Notes: a model not told the origin generated them from the letters alone. A stretch of 64,000 nucleotides of DNA from QZLE01 sp033852135 (GCA_033852135.1 JAWSVB010000017.1:62001-126000), one strand, 5' to 3'. Shown: positions 53,289 through 62,512, counted from the stretch's first letter. Numbers and translations: made by a program.

Positions 53289-53417
53289 TGTGAAATCAAT
53301 GGTGTCAGAGTCTTTGATTTTACTCCTCGCTTCGCTCAGAAACCAATAGACTGCCGACCCCAGTTGATTCGGCAAAACATTGTCCACCAGAATGGACAAC
53401 TCACTAATCACTTAATT
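53279..53417. repeat. 11-bp inverted repeat at the convergent gene ends
   Basis: AATTAAGTGAT at 53279-53289 and ATCACTTAATT at 53407-53417. Each arm contains the final codons of a gene: both the GH25 gene and the opposite gene end ATT AAG TGA (Ile-Lys-stop). The 117 nt between them hold the REP-like element. Confidence 0.6.
53295..53368 (-). repeat. REP-like palindromic element, copy A
   Basis: 74 nt with ends ATCAA...TTGAT. The sequence near one end contains GTCAGAGTCTTTGAT and near the other GACCCCAGTTGAT. Read on the minus strand it aligns over both ends with the element at 58083-58139. Motifs of the form GGGGTCAGAGTC...are typical of REP elements mobilised by RAYT transposases; no transposase is in the window. 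Confidence 0.65.
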
Positions 53418-54412
53418 GAAATTCCATGTACCTTGGCTACGCGATATATCATCTGCCTTATAGTAAGATCCCATTTTGATAATTTATTGTCAGTTATTGC
53501 TCTTTTAAATGTATTGTTGGTATTGCCGTAATGAAAAGTAAGTTTTTTACTTTTAGAAGCCAATGTACTAACTTTTTTAGTGTCCCACCCATCAACGACC
53601 CAAGCATTTTTGCCCCACTTTTTTGAATTTAATAGCATCCAGTCTATTATGCGATTTATTTCAGGTCCTGATTTGCCTTTGGTTTCACGTTTTGCCCTTA
53701 ATATAGCTTTTTTAAATTCTGCTCCTTTGACAAGAATGGACATGGCATGTCCCTTTATCGCGGCTCCAGTATAAAAAATATCATTTTTTAACTGTCCGTA
53801 AGGCATGTTTTGAATCATGTGACCAACATTGAGAAGGTAGAGGCTAAGCATTGAGTGCTCTTCACACTTTCCAACTCGTGATTTAGTGGTAACCATTGCA
53901 GAGGCTAATATCTTGGGCATCCTGTATGTTATAGCCCATGGTGTGGTTGTTTTTTCAAATGTCTTTGATTGTAGTTCCATCAGGCTTCTATAAGAACCGC
54001 TATTTTTTGCTTTAATATCACCCCATGGTGTCGGGATTTTTACCCAGTACTCCATGTTTTGAGTATCTAAAATTGAGAGTGACTGCAGGTGTTCTGAAAG
54101 CCTATTTTGAGCATATATAGTTTTGTCTACTTTACCACTTACAGCTTTGGCGATATCTTTGATTTCAGGTTCATCATCGAAGAAGTTAAGTGCCCAATTA
54201 CTCAAAGTTCGCATGGTTTTGTTTTTGCCAACGGTGATATGTAGTTGCCTGAGTTGATCTTTGTATTTTTTACCATCGTTGATCTCTGCCTTGGTTTTTG
54301 GGCGTATTATGTTTTTAACTTTGTTCTTTGAAGAGGTGTTGTTAGCTGGAACAGGGGTGGGGTTTGATGTTGTTTTGCTCGTAGGCTTTTTAAAAAGGCT
54401 TAGATTTCCCAT
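53408..54412 (-). CDS. Hypothetical protein with Cys-His-Asp signature, paralogue A
   Basis: 334 residues, no signal peptide, Ser/Thr/Pro/Asn-rich first 35 residues. Not a family I recognise. The core shares long blocks with the gene upstream at 54585: IRPKT...NDGKK, FFDDEPEIKDIA, WAITYRMPKILA, VGKCEEHSMLSLYLLN (Cys183), IQNMPYGQLKNDIFY, IKGHAMSILVKG (His222), WGKNAWVVDGWD (Asp274), WDLTIRQMIYRVAKVHGI. The order Cys...His...Asp, with GxCEEH, GHA and DGW, resembles papain- or transglutaminase-fold cysteine hydrolases. A peptidase, amidase or toxin role is inference only. Confidence 0.8.
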   Translation of the reverse strand: MGNLSLFKKPTSKTTSNPTPVPANNTSSKNKVKNIIRPKTKAEINDGKKYKDQLRQLHITVGKNKTMRTLSNWALNFFDDEPEIKDIAKAVSGKVDKTIYAQNRLSEHLQSLSILDTQNMEYWVKIPTPWGDIKAKNSGSYRSLMELQSKTFEKTTTPWAITYRMPKILASAMVTTKSRVGKCEEHSMLSLYLLNVGHMIQNMPYGQLKNDIFYTGAAIKGHAMSILVKGAEFKKAILRAKRETKGKSGPEINRIIDWMLLNSKKWGKNAWVVDGWDTKKVSTLASKSKKLTFHYGNTNNTFKRAITDNKLSKWDLTIRQMIYRVAKVHGISIK

Positions 54413-54556
54413 GTATTATCGTTTTATCCGTATAGAAATTGAGTAAATGGTGTGATTATTTATAAGCTACTTGAATAACCTAGAAAACTGATAAAATAAT
54501 ATTGGCAGAGATGAATATTTTAGAACCTTTAGTCAGTATGTGCAAAAACTTAAACA

Positions 54557-54576
54557 TTTTCCACTCGAGTGGAAAA
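54557..54576. repeat. 20-nt palindromic element, copy 3
   Basis: TTTTCCACTCGAGTGGAAAA, perfectly self-complementary (22 bp including flanking A and T, 54556-54577). It lies 8 nt past the stop of the minus-strand gene at 54585, before its paralogue. See copies at 673-692 and 9359-9378. Confidence 0.6.
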
Positions 54577-54584
54577 TTGACGTA

Positions 54585-55691
54585 TCACGTAATTGTTACC
54601 CTATGTTTCTTTGCAACTCGGTAGACCATCTGTTTTATTGTCAGATCCCATGAGGTTCCTTTTGCCTTATGCGGTTTAATTCCTAGCCTTTTCGCTGCTG
54701 GTGATAAAGCTGCTGTTGGTGTTCCAGTGCCAAAATCTCTACTAAACATCTTAGATGATATTTTTGTTTTAAGTGGCAAGTTAGTTTTTCTTGATTTTAG
54801 AGAAGACACATTTTTAGTATTCCAGCCATCAATTATCCAGGCATTTTTTCCCCAATTTTTGGTGTTTTTTGCTAGCCAACCCAGAATAGTGTCTATATCA
54901 GATTTTCCTTCGAATGCTATAGCGTCGTCAATTGCTTTTTTAAACTCTTTTCCTTTTACGAGCAATGCAAAAGCATGCCCTTTAATAGCACCGCCTGAAT
55001 AAAAGATATCGCCTTTTAATTGTCCATAAGGCATATTTTGGATCATATGCCCCATATTTAGTAGGTAAAGGCTTGTATAGGCGTGCTCTTCACATCTTCC
55101 TGATTCTGTTCTCGCTGCGATATTTGCCGCAGCAAGAATCATTGGCATCCTATATGTAATTGCCCAATCTGTGTTTGCTTGTTTTTTATAAGTTTTGGCC
55201 TGAGTTAATATTAAACTCCTGTACGACCAATCATTATTTTTTTTAGAAACTCCAAAGGAAATATACGGGAGGTACTTTTTATAAAGATTGAAGTTTACTG
55301 AAAATTTTGGAGAGTGTTCAAACTGCCGCAGGGTTTTGAGTAAGCTTTTATTTTTTAATAAATATAAAATAAACTCGCGTGTATTTACTGCATCTATTGA
55401 GTAATCAACCATTGCACTTACTTTTTGCGCAATCTTTTTAATGTCTGGCTCGTCATCGAAAAAGGCTGTAGCCCATTGGGTTAGCTTTAATAGTTGTTTG
55501 TTTTTTCCTATCTCTTTTTGAAGTTGTATGAATTGGGCATGGTGTTTCTTACCGTCATTGCCTTTAGTAACAGTTTTGGGGCGTAAGATGTTGCTGACTT
55601 TTCCTTTTGAAACTTTTGTTGCGTTATTCACTATCTTGATTTGGCTACTAGCAGAAGCTGGAAGTTTTTTAAGTTTTGCTAGTTTTTTCAT
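54585..55691 (-). CDS. Hypothetical protein with Cys-His-Asp signature, paralogue B
   Basis: 368 residues, no signal peptide, Lys-rich N terminus (MKKLAKLKKLPASASSQIK). It is a full-length paralogue of the adjacent 334-residue protein. Invariant signature residues are Cys200 (SGRCEEHAYTSLYLLN), His239 (AIKGHAFALLVKG) and Asp288 (NAWIIDGWNTKN). A 30-residue stretch around 260-300 and the region before WDLTIKQMVYRVAKKHR differ from A. First of the two on the minus strand, 172 nt upstream of paralogue A. The functional idea (cysteine hydrolase, perhaps an effector) is inference; I do not recognise the family. Confidence 0.8.
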   Translation of the reverse strand: MKKLAKLKKLPASASSQIKIVNNATKVSKGKVSNILRPKTVTKGNDGKKHHAQFIQLQKEIGKNKQLLKLTQWATAFFDDEPDIKKIAQKVSAMVDYSIDAVNTREFILYLLKNKSLLKTLRQFEHSPKFSVNFNLYKKYLPYISFGVSKKNNDWSYRSLILTQAKTYKKQANTDWAITYRMPMILAAANIAARTESGRCEEHAYTSLYLLNMGHMIQNMPYGQLKGDIFYSGGAIKGHAFALLVKGKEFKKAIDDAIAFEGKSDIDTILGWLAKNTKNWGKNAWIIDGWNTKNVSSLKSRKTNLPLKTKISSKMFSRDFGTGTPTAALSPAAKRLGIKPHKAKGTSWDLTIKQMVYRVAKKHRVTIT

Positions 55692-55782
55692 GTGCCTATT
55701 TAGGTAATCCGTTTTCTAATAAGTTATTTGCATCAATTAATGAGTTATAATCTACCTCATAATACCCAAACCGGAAAATTTA

Positions 55783-57996
55783 ATGGCTAAAAAAGCTCCA
55801 AGTAAGAAAAAAAACAAAGGTAAACGGAAAAGCGCTGACCCTCATATAGAGAGGGAGAAGAAGAAATACGGCCGCCCGATTCCAAGCCGTGAGTTTATTT
55901 TGTCAGCTTTGCAGAAGGCTGGTGTGCCACTGAAGCGCAGAGCTATTGCTGAGGCAATTGGCATCCGTGAGAATAATGAAACAGATAAAGAGGCTCTGCG
56001 TCGTCGCATCGGAGCTATGGTGCGTGATGGTCAGCTGATTAAAAATCGTAAAGGTTTTTATGTGTTGGTAAATGATGATGAGTTGATTCGCGGTACCATC
56101 GTTGGTCATCCTGATGGATTTGGGTATCTCAAACCAGATAATGGCAGTGATAGGATGTTTATCCCACCACGTGAGATGCGCGCAGCTCTTCACAACGACA
56201 TAGTTGTGGTGCGGGTTACTGGCTTGGATCGTAAAGGTGGGCGTGAATGCTCGATAGTAGAGATGGTGTCTCGCGCTAATCATACCATCGTTGGACGTTT
56301 TCATAATGATTCAGGAATTGGTTTTGTAACGCCAGAAAATCGTCGTATTAATCAAGATATCCTTATCCCTAAAGAATTTTTTAATGGTGCAGATGAGGGG
56401 CAGATTGTCGTTGCCGAGGTAACTCAGCAGCCAACTTCTCATCACCAGCCAATGGGCAAAGTTACTGAGATTTTAGGTGAGCATATGGCTCCGGGGATGG
56501 AGATAGGAATCGCCTCCCGCGTTTATGGTATCCCTGTGGTTTGGCCTGAGGGTGTTGAGCAAGAGATTGAGAAGTTTAAAACTACTGTTCCAACAGCGGC
56601 AAAAAAGAATCGTGTTGACCTGCGTGAACTGCCACTAGTAACTATCGATGGTGAAGATGCGCGTGATTTTGATGATGCGGTTTACTGTACTCCGGTAGCA
56701 AGTGGCTGGAAGGTTTTGGTTGCGATTGCCGATGTGGCTCACTATGTAAAACCTGGTTCAGAGCTGGATATGGAAGCACAAAGTCGTGGTACCTCGGTAT
56801 ATTTCCCCGATTCAGTTATCCCTATGTTGCCAGAGAAACTTTCCAATGGCCTTTGTTCTATTAATCCAAAGGTAGATCGTCTGTGTTTGGTATGCGAGAT
56901 GGTTATCAGTAAAAAGGGGAGGGTGCAGCGTTCAAAATTCTACGATGCGGTGATGCGCTCTAAAGCCCGCCTCACCTATACCGAGGTTGCCGCCATTTTA
57001 GTTGATGGTGATGAAAAGTTAGCGAAGAAAAGAGAGGATGTTCTCCCGGATCTAAAAAATCTTTGGGATGTATACAAGGTTTTGCGTAAGGCTCGTGGTC
57101 AACGTGGTGCAATTGATTTTGATACGGTGGAAACCAGAATAATCTTTAATGAAGAGCGCAAGATAGAGAAGATCGTTCCAACCACGAGAAACGAGGCGCA
57201 CCTGTTGATTGAAGAGTGCATGGTGGCGGCGAATGTTTGTGCAGCACAGTTTGTAGAGAAGTTTAGGGTTCCGGCTCTGTTTCGCGATCACGATACGCCA
57301 AAGACCGATAAGCTGGAGTTGTTGTATCAGTTCCTTGGTCAGCTTGGTTATACCTTGGGTAAAGGTGATGGACCAACTCCGAAGGATTATGCAGAGTTGG
57401 TTGAGATCATCAAAGAGCGCCCCGATTTTAATATGATTCAGACCGTATTGTTACGCTCTTTATCGCAGGCGGAATATCGTCCAGATAACATCGGACATTT
57501 TGGTTTAGCACTCGATAGCTATGCTCATTTTACTTCGCCGATTCGCCGCTATCCCGATCTACTTTTGCATCGAGCAATTAAACATATTGTGAATGGTGGA
57601 GATGCTAAGTCTTATCGTTACAGTTTTGGTGAGATGGAAAGCTTGGGTAAACAATGCTCCATGGCGGAAAGGCGCGCTGATGATGCAACGCGTGATGTTA
57701 TGCTCAGCCTCAAGTGTCAGTTTATGCAAGACAAGCTAGAGGAAGAGTTTGATGGTGTAATCACCGGTGTTACCTCATTTGGAATGTTTGTGGAGATATC
57801 CGATATCTATGTAGAGGGGTTAGTACATGTTACGGCGATGGGAGATGATTACTTCCATTTTGACCCGGTAGTACACAAAATGAGCGGTGAAAGAAGCGGT
57901 AAGACCTATCGTTTGGGTGACAAGGTTAGAATTAAGGTTATCCGCGTAGATATTGAAGATAAGCAGATTGATTTTGAATTGGTTGCCGAATCGTAG
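55783..57996 (+). CDS. rnr: Ribonuclease R
   Basis: 3'-5' exoribonuclease able to digest structured RNA. 737 residues. Domains: Lys-rich N terminus and a helix-turn-helix region (FILSALQKAGVPLKRRAIAEAIG), two cold-shock domains (RGTIVGHPDGFGYLKPDNGSDRMFIPP and following), the RNB catalytic domain (VTIDGEDARDFDDAVY beginning at D289, with the metal-binding aspartates), and a C-terminal S1 domain (FDGVITGVTSFGMFVEISDIYVEGLVHV). Followed by rlmB as in many gammaproteobacteria. It is divergent from the paralogue genes, which sit between purA and rnr where some relatives have none. Confidence 0.97.
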   Translation: MAKKAPSKKKNKGKRKSADPHIEREKKKYGRPIPSREFILSALQKAGVPLKRRAIAEAIGIRENNETDKEALRRRIGAMVRDGQLIKNRKGFYVLVNDDELIRGTIVGHPDGFGYLKPDNGSDRMFIPPREMRAALHNDIVVVRVTGLDRKGGRECSIVEMVSRANHTIVGRFHNDSGIGFVTPENRRINQDILIPKEFFNGADEGQIVVAEVTQQPTSHHQPMGKVTEILGEHMAPGMEIGIASRVYGIPVVWPEGVEQEIEKFKTTVPTAAKKNRVDLRELPLVTIDGEDARDFDDAVYCTPVASGWKVLVAIADVAHYVKPGSELDMEAQSRGTSVYFPDSVIPMLPEKLSNGLCSINPKVDRLCLVCEMVISKKGRVQRSKFYDAVMRSKARLTYTEVAAILVDGDEKLAKKREDVLPDLKNLWDVYKVLRKARGQRGAIDFDTVETRIIFNEERKIEKIVPTTRNEAHLLIEECMVAANVCAAQFVEKFRVPALFRDHDTPKTDKLELLYQFLGQLGYTLGKGDGPTPKDYAELVEIIKERPDFNMIQTVLLRSLSQAEYRPDNIGHFGLALDSYAHFTSPIRRYPDLLLHRAIKHIVNGGDAKSYRYSFGEMESLGKQCSMAERRADDATRDVMLSLKCQFMQDKLEEEFDGVITGVTSFGMFVEISDIYVEGLVHVTAMGDDYFHFDPVVHKMSGERSGKTYRLGDKVRIKVIRVDIEDKQIDFELVAES

Positions 57997-58037
57997 AAAT
58001 TTTCAAGATTCCTGAGCCTTTCGACTACGCTCAAGAT

Positions 58038-58072
58038 AAACCAAGAACTAAAGGTTCAGCCAGCTTGGTTTT
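58038..58072 (+). terminator. Possible terminator after rnr
   Basis: AAACCAAG pairs with CTTGGTTT across about 18 nt that contain a smaller GAAC/GTTC hairpin, and TTTT follows. The loop is large, so it may be leaky and allow read-through into rlmB. Confidence 0.45.
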
Positions 58073-58082
58073 ATGAATAGAT

Positions 58083-58139
58083 AGATCAACTGGGGTCAGC
58101 AGTAGATTGTATCGAAGATCAAAGACTCTGACCCCATTG
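58083..58139 (+). repeat. REP-like palindromic element, copy B
   Basis: 57 nt with ends ATCAACTGGGGTC and GACCCCATTGAT, and TCAAAGACTCTGACC inside. It corresponds to copy A (53295-53368) read on the opposite strand; copy A has a longer middle. It lies 15 nt before the rlmB ATG, in the space where the promoter or leader is expected. Confidence 0.65.
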
Positions 58140-58154
58140 ATCAAAGTGAAGAAT

Positions 58155-58895
58155 ATGAAAACAGAATACATACACGGAATACACGCAGTAAAATCAGCGC
58201 TTAAATATGACTCAACAACCATTCAGGAAATTATGGTTGATAAAAGGCGTAGTGATGATAAGTCTAACGCAATTATCAGTGCTGCAAAAAAGGCAGATGT
58301 GACTGTAAGTCGCAGAGATAAAAAAGAGCTGGATAAGTTGGCTGATGGCGAAAATCATCAGGGAGTTATCGCGATTGCGGTTGGGGCTAAGCCTAAAAGT
58401 GATAAAGATCTGGCAGATTTTTTACAGCAATTAGAACACAACCCATTTCTGTTGATTCTTGATGGTGTACAAGATCCGCATAATTTAGGCGCCTGTTTGC
58501 GTAGTGCAAATGCGGCTGGAGTTGATGCAGTTATTATCCCTAAAGATAAGGCTGTAGGGATGACCTCTGTGGTACACAAAGTTTCCTGTGGTGCTTCACA
58601 TGTGACCCCTGTATTTCAGATCACCAACCTTGCTCGCACTATGAAATCTTTGCAGAAAGATGGCGTATGGATAGTTGGTACAGCTGGCGAGACAGATCAA
58701 TCGTATCTTGATTATGATTTTAAGGGTTCTGTTGCGGTAGTTATGGGAGCAGAGGGTGATGGTATGCGCCGCCTTACCAAAGATGCTTGTGATTATTTGG
58801 TTAAAATTCCTATGGATGGTGTGGTTGAAAGCCTTAATGTTTCAGTTGCAACCGGTGTGGTTTTGTTTGAGGCAAAGCGACAGAGGTCGATCTAA
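58155..58895 (+). CDS. rlmB: 23S rRNA (guanosine(2251)-2'-O)-methyltransferase RlmB
   Basis: SPOUT enzyme methylating G2251 in the ribosomal P loop. About 246 residues from ATG 58155 (MKTEYIHGIHAVKSAL); the frame runs back to a TTG at 58107 within the REP-like element, but the family N terminus and AAGTGAAGA ribosome region support the ATG. N-terminal L30e-like substrate domain, then knot motifs NLGACLRSANAAGVDAVI, VVMGAEGDGMRRL, and SLNVSVATGVVLFEA. Confidence 0.96.
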   Translation: MKTEYIHGIHAVKSALKYDSTTIQEIMVDKRRSDDKSNAIISAAKKADVTVSRRDKKELDKLADGENHQGVIAIAVGAKPKSDKDLADFLQQLEHNPFLLILDGVQDPHNLGACLRSANAAGVDAVIIPKDKAVGMTSVVHKVSCGASHVTPVFQITNLARTMKSLQKDGVWIVGTAGETDQSYLDYDFKGSVAVVMGAEGDGMRRLTKDACDYLVKIPMDGVVESLNVSVATGVVLFEAKRQRSI

Positions 58896-58938
58896 TCTAT
58901 AATGAGCTTTATTTTATGCAGTAGATCTGGAGATAAAG

Positions 58939-60690
58939 ATGCTAAAAAAGCAGAAAGGATTCTCGCTATTTTTATTCCTGTTTGGTTCGGCGTTCTTTGG
59001 GTTCGCTGCTGCATTCTTTATCTTCGTTGTTTTTCCTCAATTATCAGATTGGCATCGGATGCAGAGTTGGGTGCCAGTAAACGCCACAATTCTCAGTGCA
59101 AAACTAAATTCAAATTATAGCGATGGTTCAACTACCTATTCGGTGAGTGCTAGATATAGCTATGCATACCAAGGTAGGGCATATAAAAATAATCGTGTAT
59201 CTATATCTGAAGGCAATGACAATATTGGTAGTTATCAACAGGATCTATATCGCAGGATTGAGCGTCAGCGTAACGATGATGAAGCCGTAAGGGTTTGGCT
59301 AGACCCTAATAACCCTAAAGATTCAATAATAGATCGTGAAATGCGCTGGGGGTTATTCGCCTTTGAGATGGTATTTGTGGTGGTGTTTGGTGGAATAGGG
59401 GGGGTAGTAATTGCCGTTTCCATGTTCTCAAAAATGAGCCCCGGGCGTAATCGCAAAGCCAAAGTGGTGAGAAATGGTAAAACAATAGATGATTATGACT
59501 TCAGTAACCCACCTGTTATTCGATCCAATATTGTAGGTAAATTTATCGGGGCATGGCTGTTTACTATTATTTGGAACGGCATAGCTGCTCCGGCATCAAT
59601 ATTTGGCATGCAGGAGTATTTTGAGAAGCAGGAGCCATTGCTGCTTTTGGTTTTATTGTTTCCGGCAGCTGGTATTTGGTTATTTATCTATGTCTTTAAA
59701 GCGACGCTGGAGTTTCTCCGCTTTGGTAGAATGGAATTAACCCCAGACCCTTATCCTGGGTCGATTGGGGGCAATGTTGGTGGAACTATTGAGCTGAAAG
59801 AGGAGTATAATTCAGCCATTAAATATGAGTTGGCACTAAGTTGCATCCATGTTTATTACACCACTTCCGGTTCTGGGAAAAACAGAAGTAGAAGCAAACA
59901 CGAAAAGCTGCTGTGGCAGAGGGACGGGGTAGCTAAATCTGATTCATGCCTTCTAGGTACAAGGTTAGAATTCTGTTTTGATATTCCTACAGACTTACCA
60001 GCTTCAAGTGATGATAGTGATGATTATCATGAATGGCGGCTTGGTTTAGAGGCAGATTTGCCTGGCATTGACCTGGATAGAGAGTTTACGATTCCTGTTG
60101 TAACAGGGGTAAGAGAATCAAGCGCACATATTCAGCAAGCTAAAGTTGTTCCTGCATCGGAAGATATGGAGATACCAGAGAAGTTCTTGCAGATTCAAGA
60201 TACTTTAGATGGTATAGAGCTGTTGTATCAGCGCCAAAAAAGTGGACTATATTCGGTATTTAAACTGTTGGTTGGCTTGGGTTTTGTTGGGTTTATCTCG
60301 TGGATTGGGTTTTCTGCCGCCAAGGCTGCAGATGAGATTTCACTTTTTGTATATTTCTTTGTCGCTATATTTGGATTGATTGTAGCCTCGGGTATAGGTT
60401 TTAGCTTGTATCAATTCTTGCATACACTAAAGGTTACAATTGGCGGTGGCAAAATCGTATCGGTAAGCAAAATAATATTTCCCGTTAAAGTTAGAGAGAT
60501 AGAGATAGCCAATATTAAGAATATTCAAAAGAGTAAATCTTTTCAGGGCAGCAGTGGAGGGAACACCCCAGTTGCATATTATAAAATTGAAGTTTTTGGT
60601 AAGTATGGGGAAAAGGTTTGTGTTGCCAGAGGGGTTAAAGGTGAGCAGTTGGTAGATGCAATTATTGCTAGGATTGAGGGGTATATTTAA
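58939..60690 (+). CDS. DUF3592 domain-containing membrane protein
   Basis: 583 residues. Membrane helices near 9-33, 130-155, 185-245 (two to three) and a final pair near 430-490. After the first helix comes a DUF3592-type domain: a beta pattern WVPVNATILSAKLNS...YSVSARYSYAYQGRAYKNNRVSIS and the WLDPNNPKDSIIDREMRW tail typical of that family. A large soluble region between the helices (about 260-410) may be periplasmic. No catalytic motif is seen; the function is unknown. The start ATG follows GGAGATAAAG. It stops directly before the MerR gene. Confidence 0.85.
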   Translation: MLKKQKGFSLFLFLFGSAFFGFAAAFFIFVVFPQLSDWHRMQSWVPVNATILSAKLNSNYSDGSTTYSVSARYSYAYQGRAYKNNRVSISEGNDNIGSYQQDLYRRIERQRNDDEAVRVWLDPNNPKDSIIDREMRWGLFAFEMVFVVVFGGIGGVVIAVSMFSKMSPGRNRKAKVVRNGKTIDDYDFSNPPVIRSNIVGKFIGAWLFTIIWNGIAAPASIFGMQEYFEKQEPLLLLVLLFPAAGIWLFIYVFKATLEFLRFGRMELTPDPYPGSIGGNVGGTIELKEEYNSAIKYELALSCIHVYYTTSGSGKNRSRSKHEKLLWQRDGVAKSDSCLLGTRLEFCFDIPTDLPASSDDSDDYHEWRLGLEADLPGIDLDREFTIPVVTGVRESSAHIQQAKVVPASEDMEIPEKFLQIQDTLDGIELLYQRQKSGLYSVFKLLVGLGFVGFISWIGFSAAKAADEISLFVYFFVAIFGLIVASGIGFSLYQFLHTLKVTIGGGKIVSVSKIIFPVKVREIEIANIKNIQKSKSFQGSSGGNTPVAYYKIEVFGKYGEKVCVARGVKGEQLVDAIIARIEGYI

Positions 60691-61521
60691 TTGAATAAAC
60701 TGTTCTCAATAGGTGATTTTGCAAAAATTGCTGATGTATCGGTTCAGGCTTTGCGTCATTATGACAAGACTGGAATCCTTAAACCTCATAGCACTGATGA
60801 GGAGAGCAGTTATAGATACTACTCTCAGGAACAGTTGTTCTCTCTAAATAATATAAAGATGCTGCAATCCGTTGGGTTTACCCTGCAAGAGATTGCTGAG
60901 CTAAGTATATCAAGTTCACTTCCAGATCTTATCGATGCATACCAGCAAAAGGCGGAGACTGTTAATCAGCAGATCGCAGATCTGCGTAAGGCGCGCAAGC
61001 AGTTGGTTTGGTATCAAGAGATTCTGGGGAGAATGAAACAGCCAATAGTCGATGTGGACGAGAACGATATTGGGAAAGTATACCTGCGTGAAGCTCCTGA
61101 GCACAGGCTGCTTATGGTGCGTGAGAATGTGTGTTATGACTATCCATCATTATTGATGCTATACAACCAACTATTGAAAAAGTTGTTTGAACAGCGCTGT
61201 AAGGTGGTGGGTGGTTTGAATACCGTATTTTACGGCGGCTACCATGATATCTATCATAAAAGAACTGACATTGCCTTGGCATTTTTATTAGAGCCAGAGT
61301 CTAAGCGAGGGAAGAAACAGCCCGCGCAGCGTTATCTTAGCTGCTTGCATAAAGGTAAGTACCCAACATCTCTTGAAACTTACGCTAAGCTGCAAGAGTA
61401 TGCACAAGAGAATAGATTTGTTCTATCTGCACCAGTGAGTCATGTGCTTAGGGTGCCGATTGCAGCAGTAGAAGATCCGAATGCGACAGTTTTTGAGCTC
61501 AGAATTCCTGTCTCTGATTAA
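60691..61521 (+). CDS. MerR family transcriptional regulator
   Basis: 276 residues from a TTG start that abuts the previous stop codon; GAGGGG lies ten nt upstream. N-terminal MerR winged-helix: SIGDFAKIADVSVQALRHYDKTGILKPH...YRYYSQEQLFSLNNIKMLQSVGFTLQEIAEL, then a coiled-coil linker (about 88-115), and a C-terminal effector-binding GyrI-like domain. Ligand is unknown. It may control itself and the following hydrolase or transporter genes. The start is certain only to the extent that no ATG exists near this N terminus. Confidence 0.9.
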   Translation: MNKLFSIGDFAKIADVSVQALRHYDKTGILKPHSTDEESSYRYYSQEQLFSLNNIKMLQSVGFTLQEIAELSISSSLPDLIDAYQQKAETVNQQIADLRKARKQLVWYQEILGRMKQPIVDVDENDIGKVYLREAPEHRLLMVRENVCYDYPSLLMLYNQLLKKLFEQRCKVVGGLNTVFYGGYHDIYHKRTDIALAFLLEPESKRGKKQPAQRYLSCLHKGKYPTSLETYAKLQEYAQENRFVLSAPVSHVLRVPIAAVEDPNATVFELRIPVSD

Positions 61522-61635
61522 ACTCATTGAAATATAATAAGAAAATAACTGATATTCCTGCTTGACTCTATACCTGCTACACGGGATTAACATATAGACA
61601 TGAACTAAACATTTATCCGAAATAAGGAGAATATC

Positions 61636-62475
61636 ATGTCTAAGATGCCAATAAATGACTTTCAAATGTACGTTGAAGATCGCGGTGAATCAGATCAGCG
61701 CGAGGCGGTTATATTTTTTAATGGAAGTCTCTCATCTGCCAATAGTTGGTATCCAATGCTTGATCTTTTCGAACGTGAAAAGGTTAGAGTTGTTCTACAT
61801 GACTATCGTGGTCAAAGACTATCTGATTTTGATGATGCTCCAATTACTTATGCCCAACATGCTGATGATGCCAATGTAATGTTGGAAAAGCTTGGGATTG
61901 AGAGGGTGCATATTGTTGGGACCTCTTACGGAACAGTTTCTGCGCAGCGGTTTGCCATAGATTATCCAGAAAAAGTCGTTTCTATGACCTTGATTGAGGC
62001 ATTTAGCGAGATGGATGTAAATACCGAGAACTGGGTAATCCGCTTTGTTGATTGGTTAAAGCAGGCCGTTGATGATGAGTCTGCACGCGCCAGAGTTTAT
62101 CAAAACATGTTGCCGTTATTTTTTAGCCCTGAATTTGCTGCTGCTAACCGTGAAGCACTTGAAGCAAGGGCTGCTGACTTTGCTCAGTTACCAGCATCCT
62201 TTTTTCAAGGGATAGTACGTATCTACGAGAATCAGTTAGCCAATACTCCAATAACTTCTGAATTGCATAAGATAAAAGTGCCAACAATGGTGATTTGGAG
62301 TGAGATGGATGTGCTTACCCCTTGGGCTTTAACTCAGGTTATCAAAGAGAATATTCCTCATGCAGAAGTGGTGAAGATTCCAAATACAGGGCATGTTGCA
62401 ATTGCAGAAAGTCCTAAACTACTTGAGTCATTGATGTATGGCTTTATTAAACAGAACTGGGAAGGCAAACAGTAG
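61636..62475 (+). CDS. Alpha/beta hydrolase
   Basis: 279 residues, cytoplasmic. Catalytic triad: Ser97 in the nucleophile elbow GTSYG, Asp225 in SEMDVLTP, His253 in NTGHVAI; oxyanion region FNGSLSS at 28-34, and HDYRGQRLSDFDDAP like haloperoxidase or hydrolase relatives. The substrate cannot be told. AAGGAGAA lies before the ATG. It is followed by an AEC transporter 38 nt downstream on the same strand. Confidence 0.93.
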   Translation: MSKMPINDFQMYVEDRGESDQREAVIFFNGSLSSANSWYPMLDLFEREKVRVVLHDYRGQRLSDFDDAPITYAQHADDANVMLEKLGIERVHIVGTSYGTVSAQRFAIDYPEKVVSMTLIEAFSEMDVNTENWVIRFVDWLKQAVDDESARARVYQNMLPLFFSPEFAAANREALEARAADFAQLPASFFQGIVRIYENQLANTPITSELHKIKVPTMVIWSEMDVLTPWALTQVIKENIPHAEVVKIPNTGHVAIAESPKLLESLMYGFIKQNWEGKQ

Positions 62476-62512
62476 TTTCAAGTTGATAGCTATTGGTTGA
62501 GAGGAGATTGCC

